Positions 1 through 6,235 of a DNA stretch of 10,379 nucleotides are shown here, piece after piece. A model generated the notes under the pieces. The model was not told where the DNA came from. It ran no database searches and saw nothing but the letters and a program-made list of their open reading frames with translations. Origin of the DNA: Mycobacterium sp. (GTDB lineage: Bacteria; Actinomycetota; Actinomycetes; Mycobacteriales; Mycobacteriaceae); NCBI GenBank assembly GCA_023264755.1, contig JAHFVB010000094.1, positions 1-10,379 on the forward strand. The letters run 5' to 3'. The position numbers and the translations under genes were made by a program. The first letter of the stretch is position 1, and each line of letters starts with the position of its first letter.

Positions 1-586
1 AATCCCACTCGTACTGTCCACCGGCATGCACGTAGACATCGGCCAGCCCCTGCACGACGGATGCGACCTTGGCCCCCGCCGATCCCATTTCCACCAGCAC
101 GCCGTTCAACGCATCGAACACGGCGAGCGCGACCGCGGGCGGGCGGGTTCGGGACACGACGATGCGCGGGGTCGACGGCGCGGCGGGCGGGGCGGCCACG
201 TCCGGCGTGACCAGCGTGACGCCCTGCGCGGGAAGCGCGACGGCACCAGCGACCAGCTCGCCGGACTGCCACAGTGCCACGTGTACGGCCCAGTCGGAGC
301 GTCCCAGCTCCGAGAACTCTCGGGTCCCGTCGAGCGGATCGACGATCCACACCCGGTCCGCCGTGAGCCGCCCGGTGTTGGCCCGCTCCGCTGCGGAGGC
401 CTCCTCGGATAGCACCGCATCGTCGGGTCGTGCCGCGGCCAGCTCGTCCATCAGGTAGACGTGGGAGCGCTTGTCTCCCTCGGCTTTCCGCTCTTCTGCG
501 GTGGCACCGGCCAGCTCTCGGCGCACGTCGAGGAGCAGTTCGCCGGCCTGCGCTGCCAGCGCACCGGCGAGCTGGTGATCGTTCAT
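1..586 (-). CDS. cysQ: 3'(2'),5'-bisphosphate nucleotidase CysQ (PAP phosphatase), 3' end outside window
   Basis: Partial gene: 195 codons are visible and the C-terminus lies beyond the left edge. The product belongs to the inositol-monophosphatase superfamily. CysQ removes the 3' phosphate of PAP, and of PAPS, in the cytoplasm, recycling the by-product of PAPS reduction and sulfotransferase reactions and limiting PAPS build-up. Seen in the translation: SEE at residues 60-62 and WIVDPLDGTREF at 80-91, which carries the metal-binding DPxDGT signature. SAGAK follows at 169-173, and QYEWD at 191-195 holds the second metal-binding Asp just at the edge. The ATG at 586 overlaps the cysNC stop as ATGA, so the two genes are probably translationally coupled, and this fixes the start. 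The sequence resembles what I remember of M. tuberculosis CysQ (Rv2131c), which is not next to cysDN there. Inositol-1-phosphatase activity is possible as a side reaction, but the operon context favours PAP. Confidence 0.9.
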   Translation of the reverse strand, partial: MNDHQLAGALAAQAGELLLDVRRELAGATAEERKAEGDKRSHVYLMDELAAARPDDAVLSEEASAAERANTGRLTADRVWIVDPLDGTREFSELGRSDWAVHVALWQSGELVAGAVALPAQGVTLVTPDVAAPPAAPSTPRIVVSRTRPPAVALAVFDALNGVLVEMGSAGAKVASVVQGLADVYVHAGGQYEWD

Positions 587-2433
587 CGCTTGGCGTCGAT
601 CAAGTCGATCACCTGTCGGGCCAGCTCCTCGACCGACTGTTCCGGGGTGAGCCGCAGATCGGGGTTCTTGGGCCGCTGGTACGGACTGTCGATGCCGGTG
701 AAGTGCGTGATCTCCCCGGCTCGCGCTTTGGCGTAGAGCCCCTTGGGGTCTCGGCGCTCGCAGTCCTCCAGCGGGGTATCGCAGAACACTTCGAAGAAGT
801 CGTAACCCTGGTCGTCGTGCACCTTGCGAGCCAACGCGCGGTGCTCCTCCAGCGGGCTGATGGCGGGCACCAACACGATCTGGCCCGAGTCGGCGAGCAG
901 AGTCGCGATGTAGGCCAACCTGCGCAGGTTCTCCGCCCGATCGTCCATCGAGAAGCCGAGGTCCGCGTTGAGCCCGTGGCGCAGATTATCCCCGTCGAGA
1001 ACGTATGCGGGACGCCCACTTTCGAGCAACTTCTGTTCGACCAGCATGGCGATGGAGGACTTGCCCGACCCGGACAGCCCGGTGAACCAGACCGTGCTGC
1101 CTCGCGACAGTCGGTCCTTCGCCGTAACCAGGTTCTGATGCTTGATCGCATTGGGACTCGCCGCCCGCGCCGCTGCGGGAGTGGTGTCGCGCACCATGCC
1201 CGCGGCCACGGTCCCGTTGGTATCGGGGTCGATCAGGATGAACGATCCGGTCGCGGCGTTGCGGGAGTACTCGTCGAGCAGCAGCGGCACCTGGGTGCGG
1301 AGCGTGACTCGCCCGAGTTCGTTGAGCTTCAACGCCGTTGCGCTCTTGTCGCGGTGCAGCGTGTTGACGTCGAGCCGGTAGTCCAGCGCCGACACCCTGG
1401 CCCTGGTGGTCCTGGTGGTGTGCTTGATGACGTAGTCCCGACCGGGCTCCAACGCTGCATCGTCGGACATCCAACACACCGTGGCGTCGAAGTCCTGCGT
1501 GGCGTGCGGTTGGTTGTTCGCCCTGGCGATCATGTCACCGCGCGAGATGTCGATGTCGTCGGCCAGGCTGATCGCGACGGCCATCGGCGGGAAAGCCTCG
1601 GTGACCGGTCCACTGGGCCCCTCGATTGCGGTGATGCGACTGGTCTTTCCACCGGGGAGCACGACGATCTCGTCGCCGGGCCGCATGACCCCGCTGGCCA
1701 CCGTGCCCGCATAGCTGCGGTGGTCGGCATGTTCGTGGGTCTGCGGCCGAATGACGTATTGCACCGGGAACCGCACGTCGACCAGGTTGCGGTCGCCCGC
1801 GATGTAGACGTCTTCGAGGTGCGCCAGCAGCGCGGGACCCTCGTACCACGGCGTCACGTCGGACTTGGTGACCACGTTGTCGCCGTTGAGCGCCGACAGC
1901 GGAATCGTCGTCACGTCCTGCACGTCGAGCCGGGCGGCGAACTCGTGGAAGTCGTCGCGGATCTTCTCGAACCGCGTCCGATCCCAGTTCACCAAGTCCA
2001 TCTTGTTGACCGCGAGCACCAGGTGGCGGATGCCCAGCAGCGAGGCCAGGAACGCGTGCCGGCGCGATTGCTCGAGCAGCCCGTGGCGCGCGTCGACCAG
2101 CACGATGGCCAGCTGCGCGGTGGACGTACCCGTCACCATGTTGCGGGTGTACTGCGTGTGGCCAGGAGTGTCGGCGATGATGAACTTGCGCCGCGGCGTG
2201 GCGAAGTAGCGGTACGCAACGTCGATCGTGATGCCCTGCTCGCGCTCGGCACGCAAGCCGTCGGTCACCAGGGCCAGGTCGGTGTAGTCGTTTCCGCGTT
2301 CCTTCGACGTGCGTTCCACCGACGCCAGCTGGTCCTCCATGACCGCCTTGGAGTCGTAGAGCAGCCGGCCGATCAGCGTCGACTTGCCGTCATCCACCGA
2401 ACCCGCGGTGGCGATGCGAAGCAACGTAGCCAT
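583..2433 (-). CDS. cysN: Bifunctional sulfate adenylyltransferase GTPase subunit / APS kinase (CysN-CysC fusion, cysNC)
   Basis: 616-residue fusion that makes PAPS in the cytoplasm. The N-terminal EF-Tu-like GTPase powers ATP sulfurylase with CysD (ATP plus sulfate to APS), and the C-terminal APS kinase phosphorylates APS. GTPase motifs: G1 GSVDDGKST at 11-19, G3 DTPGH at 88-92, G4 NKMD at 143-146, then beta-barrel domains to about 415. APS kinase motifs: P-loop GLSGSGKSS at 452-460, DGDNLRHGLN at 480-489, ISPLEEHR at 525-532, and GIDSPYQRPKNPDL from 580. The order and length match the mycobacterial CysN/C fusion. The frame also allows a TTG start at 2457, but the ATG at 2433 gives the conserved MATLLRIATAGS beginning and has AAGAGAG just upstream. 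It follows cysD after 61 bp and overlaps cysQ by 4 bp, so all three are likely one operon. No motif is missing. Confidence 0.97.
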   Translation of the reverse strand: MATLLRIATAGSVDDGKSTLIGRLLYDSKAVMEDQLASVERTSKERGNDYTDLALVTDGLRAEREQGITIDVAYRYFATPRRKFIIADTPGHTQYTRNMVTGTSTAQLAIVLVDARHGLLEQSRRHAFLASLLGIRHLVLAVNKMDLVNWDRTRFEKIRDDFHEFAARLDVQDVTTIPLSALNGDNVVTKSDVTPWYEGPALLAHLEDVYIAGDRNLVDVRFPVQYVIRPQTHEHADHRSYAGTVASGVMRPGDEIVVLPGGKTSRITAIEGPSGPVTEAFPPMAVAISLADDIDISRGDMIARANNQPHATQDFDATVCWMSDDAALEPGRDYVIKHTTRTTRARVSALDYRLDVNTLHRDKSATALKLNELGRVTLRTQVPLLLDEYSRNAATGSFILIDPDTNGTVAAGMVRDTTPAAARAASPNAIKHQNLVTAKDRLSRGSTVWFTGLSGSGKSSIAMLVEQKLLESGRPAYVLDGDNLRHGLNADLGFSMDDRAENLRRLAYIATLLADSGQIVLVPAISPLEEHRALARKVHDDQGYDFFEVFCDTPLEDCERRDPKGLYAKARAGEITHFTGIDSPYQRPKNPDLRLTPEQSVEELARQVIDLIDAKR

Positions 2434-2494
2434 CAGTTCACTCTCTTCTTCGCGCAAGCCATCACATCACCCGTCGCTTCGCTCGCCCCGACCA

Positions 2495-3424
2495 TCAGAA
2501 GTAGCCCTCACGCTTGCGGTCTTCCATGCCTGCTTCGGAGATGCGATCGTCGGCGCGCGTCGCTCCGCGTTCCGTCAGCCGCGAAACGGCAGTCTCGGCA
2601 ATCACTTCGGCCACCGTGCTGGCCACCGATTCGACGCAACCGGTGCAGGTGACGTCGCCGACGGTGCGGAACCGCACGGTCTTCTCGATGACCTGCTCGT
2701 CCTTGCGCGGCTGAAGGTACTTGTGCACGGCCAGGTACATGCCGTCGCGCAGGAACACCTTGCGCTGGTGCGCGTAGTAGATGGACGGCAGTTTGATCTT
2801 CTCGGCGCCGATGTAGGACCAGATGTCGAACTCGGTCCAGTTCGACAGCGGGAACACTCGGATGTGCTCGCCCTTGTGGTGACGCCCGTTGTACAGGTTC
2901 CACAGTTCGGGGCGCTGCGCCTTGGGGTCCCACTGGCCGAACTCGTCGCGGAAGCTGAAGACCCGCTCCTTCGCGCGGGCCTTCTCCTCGTCGCGACGCG
3001 CGCCTCCGAAGGCCGCATCGAACTTGTTCTCGCGGATGGCGCGCAACAGCGTGAAGGTCTGCATCGGGTTGCGCGACGGGATGGTCTCCACCACCCGCCC
3101 GGCGTCGATGTCGTCCTGCACCTTGGCCACCACCAGGCGTACTCCGCTTTCGGCGACCATCTCGTCGCGCACCTGGAGCACCTCGTCGAAGTTGTGGCCG
3201 GTGTCGACGTGCATCACCGGGAAGGGCAACCGACCCGGGCGGAACGCCTTGAGCGCCAGATGCAGCATCACGATGGAGTCCTTGCCGCCGGAGAACAGCA
3301 GTACCGGCTTCTCGAACTCGGCCGCGACCTCGCGGATGATGTGGATGGCCTCGGCCTCCAGCGACCTCAGATGGCTGAGCTCGTACTTGCCCGTTGCCTG
3401 GTCCAGCTCGACCGTCGCCGTCAT
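2495..3424 (-). CDS. cysD: Sulfate adenylyltransferase subunit 2 (ATP sulfurylase catalytic subunit) CysD
   Basis: 309 residues, the normal length for CysD. It catalyses adenylation of sulfate to APS, the first step of sulfate assimilation, in a complex with the CysN GTPase. Seen: the PP-loop ATP pyrophosphatase motif FSGGKDS at 44-50, MHVDTGHNFDE at 71-81, a GGARRDEEKARAKERVFSFRD block in the middle, the LSNWTEFDIW block, and a C-terminal GDVTCTGCVES segment followed by RISEAGMEDRK. The chain ends in GYF as in mycobacterial homologues. The ATG at 3424 has a strong Shine-Dalgarno, AGAGGAAG (3427-3434), two bases upstream in the minus reading, so the start is secure. It is the first gene of the cysD-cysNC-cysQ operon and faces tetR head to head. 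In M. tuberculosis cysDNC is known to be induced by sulfur limitation; whether the same holds here is inference. Confidence 0.97.
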   Translation of the reverse strand: MTATVELDQATGKYELSHLRSLEAEAIHIIREVAAEFEKPVLLFSGGKDSIVMLHLALKAFRPGRLPFPVMHVDTGHNFDEVLQVRDEMVAESGVRLVVAKVQDDIDAGRVVETIPSRNPMQTFTLLRAIRENKFDAAFGGARRDEEKARAKERVFSFRDEFGQWDPKAQRPELWNLYNGRHHKGEHIRVFPLSNWTEFDIWSYIGAEKIKLPSIYYAHQRKVFLRDGMYLAVHKYLQPRKDEQVIEKTVRFRTVGDVTCTGCVESVASTVAEVIAETAVSRLTERGATRADDRISEAGMEDRKREGYF

Positions 3425-3475
3425 GACTTCCTCTTTAAGTTGGTAGAGTTAGCCAGATTTACAATCATGACCAGC

Positions 3476-3504
3476 AATTTACGGCGCAGGTCGGGCGCTG
3501 TCAA
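3476..3504 (-). promoter_or_regulatory. Likely sigma-70-type promoter of the cysD-cysNC-cysQ operon
   Basis: Read on the minus strand there is a perfect TTGACA -35 box (3499-3504), a 17-bp spacer, and a TAAATT -10 box (3476-3481, four of six matches to TATAAT). Transcription would begin near 3468-3470, leaving a leader of about 45 nt before the cysD ATG. The leader is too short for an obvious riboswitch and I see no strong hairpin in it. The assignment rests on consensus match and position only. Confidence 0.55.
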
Positions 3505-3515
3505 CGAACCAGGCC

Positions 3516-3538
3516 TTACGTTATGGTGTGCAACGCAA
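3516..3538. promoter_or_regulatory. Imperfect inverted repeat between cysD and tetR, candidate operator
   Basis: TTACGTT (3516-3522) and AACGCAA (3532-3538) form two 7-bp half sites that match at six of seven positions around a 9-bp spacer. The 23-bp site lies 12 bp upstream of the cysD -35 box. It also covers a weak plus-strand -10-like TATGGT (3522-3527) that could serve tetR. The position suits autorepression by the divergent TetR protein or a regulator acting on cysD. The half sites are short, so chance is possible. Confidence 0.3.
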
Positions 3539-3566
3539 TAAATGTCGTTCGGATAGGCGGCTGGAC

Positions 3567-4151
3567 ATGACGAGTGCGAGCTCCGTCCTTGGCCGGCCGC
3601 GCGATCCAGCCAAGGACGTCGCAGTGCTGCGAGCCACCCGCGAGCTGCTGGTCGAGGTCGGATATCAGGGCGCCACGGTGGTGGCCATCGCCCGCCGCGC
3701 GGGGGTCGGAGCCCCCACCATCTATCGCCGCTGGCCCACCAAGGAGGCATTGGTGGAGGAGGCCGCCTTCGGCCATCCTCAACCGGCCCCGCTGCCAGCG
3801 CCCACCGGTGCGCTGCACGCCGACCTGCACGCCTGGGTGTCGACGTTCCTCGACTTCTTCGCCGACCCCGCGGTCCGGGCGGCCCTTCCGGGCCTGCTCA
3901 CGGCATATCACCACGACGAGGCGGTCTACGAACGGTTGGTCCTGCGCTCCGAGGTCGACGTGCGCCGGCAATTGGTCGAGCTGTTGGCGGCCGCGCGACC
4001 TGGTGTGCCGCACGACCCGGCCGACGCCGACACCGTATTCGACTTCCTGGTCGGCATCACCGTCGCACGGGCCATGACCCGCGGACTCACCGATCGAACC
4101 GCGTTCTGCGAGCGGACCGCCCGCGCGCTGACGGTCCTGGCCGGCGGCTGA
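3567..4151 (+). CDS. TetR/AcrR-family transcriptional regulator
   Basis: 194-residue DNA-binding regulator of normal TetR length. The N-terminal HTH domain spans about residues 14-62: LRATRELLVEVGYQGATVVA, then the helix-turn-helix AIARRAGVGAPTIYRRWPTKEAL typical of the family (AGVGAPTIYRRW is the recognition part). The C-terminal all-helical half (about 80-190) should bind a ligand and form a dimer, but the sequence does not reveal the ligand. I chose the ATG at 3567 because it has AGGCGG six bases upstream and starts just before the GRPR basic arm. An in-frame GTG at 3528 has no ribosome site and would overlap the inverted repeat. It is divergent from cysD and converges with the GT39 gene, so its targets may be itself, cysDNCQ or distant genes; nothing in the protein decides this. 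Confidence 0.88.
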   Translation: MTSASSVLGRPRDPAKDVAVLRATRELLVEVGYQGATVVAIARRAGVGAPTIYRRWPTKEALVEEAAFGHPQPAPLPAPTGALHADLHAWVSTFLDFFADPAVRAALPGLLTAYHHDEAVYERLVLRSEVDVRRQLVELLAAARPGVPHDPADADTVFDFLVGITVARAMTRGLTDRTAFCERTARALTVLAGG

Positions 4152-4160
4152 CCCCAAGCC

Positions 4161-4203
4161 GCGATTTCGGCGTGCTGAGGCGCGCTCAGCACGCCGAAAT
4201 CGC
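4161..4203. terminator. Perfect 19-bp palindrome between convergent genes, likely two-way terminator
   Basis: Left arm GCGATTTCGGCGTGCTGAG (4161-4179), 5-nt loop GCGCG, and an exactly complementary right arm (4185-4203). It begins 9 bp after the tetR stop and ends 18 bp before the GT39 stop, so transcripts from both sides would fold it into the same long hairpin. There is no T-run on either side. Hairpins without a U tail are often proposed as mycobacterial terminators, and the placement supports that role, but efficiency cannot be judged from sequence. Confidence 0.7.
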
Positions 4204-4221
4204 TAGGGGGGTGGCGGCGGG

Positions 4222-6141
4222 TTAGGCCTTCGACTGCAGGTCGTAGACCGTTGCCCCGCCGACGTCGAGCTTCTTGAAGTGCTGCTCCACCCAGGTGGAT
4301 ATCTCGCCGGCCGTACCCGTGTTGCGATGCCCCGGCGGGCCGCCGCGGCCCGAGTCGGCCAGGAAGTACCGCACCTGACCGGTGGCGACGTACTGCTGGA
4401 ACTGCGCCAGCGTCGGCGACGGGTCGGAGCCGCCGAAGCCACCGATGGCCATGAGCGAGGCGCCCGTGTCGAGTTCCAGACCGCTCACCGACATCGAGCT
4501 GATTCCGGCTGCGGCCCAACGGTTGTCGACACCCTTGAGCAGTGCCTGCAGCTGCGGGTTGTCCGCATTGCGGCCCGGTCCGCCAAAGCCGCCGGGCCCA
4601 CCCTTGCCGAAGCCGCCCGGCTGCTGCGGTCCCGACATGGTGCCGGGCCCTTCGTGCGCGCTGGTGGCGTTGTAGATCGAGAACGCCGTCGGACCGCCCA
4701 GCCCGACCAGCGCCGCCGCGATCGCCATGGCAGCCGTCGCACGACCGAGCCGGTGTGCCCGCACCGCGAGCAACACGGCGAGCCCGATCGCGCCGACGAG
4801 CACCACCCACCGCACCGCCGGCCACCACTCGGGAGTTCGGTTCAGCAGCAGGAAGGACCACCCGCCCGTGGCGACGAGCATCCCGGCGAGCACCAGCCGC
4901 GCCGCCCAGGAGTTCCTGCGTTTGACCAACTGCGCCACCGAGATCCCGACCACTGCGGCGACCGCGGGGGCGAGCGCGACGTTGTAGTACGGGTGCACGA
5001 TGCCGGCCATGAAGCTGAACACCGCGCCCGTCACCAGGAGCCAACCGCCCCAGAGCAACAGACCCGCCCTGACCCGGTCGGTCCGCGGGGCGCGCCAGGT
5101 CAGCCACAATCCGACGACCAACCCGATGAGCGCCGCCGGCAACAGCCACGACGCCTCGACCCCCATCGACGGTCCGAACAGGCGCGTGGGGCCGGGGCTG
5201 CCACCGAAGAACAGGTTCATGCCACCGGGGCCTCCGGGGCCACCATGACCGCCCGGCCCCCCACCCGGTCCGCCGCCTTCGTTACCCGCGATCCGCTCGA
5301 TGCCGTTGTAGCCGAACGCCAACTGCAACAGGTTGTTGTCGGTCGAGCCTGCGATGTAGGGCCGCGAGCCCGCCGGCCACAGGCTGACGAGTGCGACGTA
5401 CCAGCCGGCCGACACGATCATCGTCAGGCCGCCGATCAACAAGGCGCCCAAACGTTTCCACCACCCGAACGGTGCCGCGACCAGGACGGCGAGCGCGAGG
5501 CCCGGCATGACGAGGAAGGCCTGAAGCATCTTGGTCAGGAACGCGAATCCGAGCACCACACCGGTCAACGCCATCCACGTCGACATGCGCCGGGCGCTGT
5601 CGGATTCGATGGCGCGCACTGTGCAGTAGGCCGCCACCACCAGCAGGAGCACCAGCAGCGCATCGGGATTGTTGAAGCGGAACATCAGCGTCGCCACCGG
5701 AGTCAGGGCAAGCGCCGCCCCCGCGATCAGTCCGGCCACGGCACCGCTGGTCCGCCGGACGGTGAAGTAGAGCACCGCGACGGCGGCGACCCCCATCAAC
5801 GCCTCGGGCAGCAGCATCGTGAACGGATGGAATCCGAACAACCTGCCGGAGGCGCCCATCACCCACATCGCGGCGGGCGGCTTGTCCACGGTGATCGCGT
5901 TCCCCGCATCCAACGACCCGAACAGCCAGGCCTTCCAGTCCTGCGTGCCGGCCTGGACCGCGGCAGCGTAGTAACCGTTCGCCCAGCCCGAGGAACCCAG
6001 CCCCCACAGGTAGAGCACCGCGGTTCCGGCCAGCAGCGCCCAGAAGGCGGGGCGCGTCCAACGCGGATCCGACGGGCTCGCTTCGTCCCCGACGTCGTCC
6101 GTCCGGACGCCGTCGACGGTCCCGTCAACAGTCAGTGTCAC
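4222..6141 (-). CDS. GT39/PMT_2-type membrane glycosyltransferase (YkcB-like), paralogue 1 with Gly/Pro-rich loop
   Basis: 639-residue polytopic membrane protein, probably a GT-C enzyme that takes a sugar from a polyprenyl-phosphate carrier and adds it to an acceptor on the outer side of the membrane. Seen: a hydrophilic N-terminus, a first membrane span at about 33-50, and a large first outer loop with GWANGYYAAAVQAG (52-65) and NAITVDKPPAAMW (81-93). The VDKPP recalls the FEKPP of ArnT. FRFNNPDALL (154-163) follows, and about a dozen hydrophobic spans run to about 487. A Gly/Pro-rich insert occupies 288-307 and a second lies at about 504-524. A soluble tail (about 525-639) carries MAIGGFGGSDPSPTLAQF and ends in VYDLQSKA. 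The GTG start has AGGAAG 7 bases upstream (6149-6154). It is the last gene of the minus-strand cluster, after GT2-GtrA. Sugar and acceptor are unknown. It is not the Pmt protein O-mannosyltransferase type by overall layout. Confidence 0.85.
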   Translation of the reverse strand: MTLTVDGTVDGVRTDDVGDEASPSDPRWTRPAFWALLAGTAVLYLWGLGSSGWANGYYAAAVQAGTQDWKAWLFGSLDAGNAITVDKPPAAMWVMGASGRLFGFHPFTMLLPEALMGVAAVAVLYFTVRRTSGAVAGLIAGAALALTPVATLMFRFNNPDALLVLLLVVAAYCTVRAIESDSARRMSTWMALTGVVLGFAFLTKMLQAFLVMPGLALAVLVAAPFGWWKRLGALLIGGLTMIVSAGWYVALVSLWPAGSRPYIAGSTDNNLLQLAFGYNGIERIAGNEGGGPGGGPGGHGGPGGPGGMNLFFGGSPGPTRLFGPSMGVEASWLLPAALIGLVVGLWLTWRAPRTDRVRAGLLLWGGWLLVTGAVFSFMAGIVHPYYNVALAPAVAAVVGISVAQLVKRRNSWAARLVLAGMLVATGGWSFLLLNRTPEWWPAVRWVVLVGAIGLAVLLAVRAHRLGRATAAMAIAAALVGLGGPTAFSIYNATSAHEGPGTMSGPQQPGGFGKGGPGGFGGPGRNADNPQLQALLKGVDNRWAAAGISSMSVSGLELDTGASLMAIGGFGGSDPSPTLAQFQQYVATGQVRYFLADSGRGGPPGHRNTGTAGEISTWVEQHFKKLDVGGATVYDLQSKA

Positions 6142-6155
6142 GGTGGTTCTTCCTC

Positions 6156-6235
6156 AGTGCTCGGAAAGTGCTCGGAAAGTGCTCGGAAAGTGCTCGCAAA
6201 GTGCTCGGTCGGTACCTCGGTAGGTACTCGGTAGG
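6156..6235. repeat. 11-bp tandem repeat array upstream of the GT39 gene
   Basis: The unit AGTGCTCGGAA occurs three times exactly (6156-6166, 6167-6177, 6178-6188). A copy with one change follows (AGTGCTCGCAA, 6189-6199), then a fifth that agrees over its first nine bases (6200-6210). The same rhythm continues in decayed form: the TCGG core recurs at 6161, 6172, 6183, 6194 (as TCGC), 6205, 6217 and 6228. The period is therefore 11 except for one extra base. The decayed part also holds a short hairpin, GTACCT-CGGT-AGGTAC (6212-6227). The array fills nearly all the 94 bp between the GT2-GtrA stop and the GT39 GTG start, and ends one base before the GT39 Shine-Dalgarno. Confidence 0.9.

Noticed and set aside
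2434..2457. TTG start of cysNC at 2457
   Set aside because: It would add eight acidic residues before the conserved MATLLRIATAGS start; the ATG at 2433 has its own purine-rich site upstream.
430..2652. 740-codon plus-strand open frame opposite cysNC and the end of cysD
   Set aside because: It lies antisense to proteins with full sets of family motifs, is rich in Arg, His, Gln and Val with no recognisable domain, and is the expected by-product of high-GC third positions.
3425..3470. Riboswitch or T-box in the cysD leader
   Set aside because: The predicted leader is only about 45 nt with no evident paired structure or terminator.
3528..3566. GTG start of tetR at 3528
   Set aside because: No ribosome site precedes it and it would place the inverted repeat inside the coding sequence; the ATG at 3567 has AGGCGG at good spacing.
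6156..6210. CRISPR array
   Set aside because: The unit is 11 bp and directly tandem, with no unique spacers and no cas genes nearby.
4279..6234. 651-codon plus-strand open frame opposite the GT39 gene
   Set aside because: Antisense shadow: very charged, low-complexity translation with no domain, and the opposite strand encodes a clear membrane enzyme.
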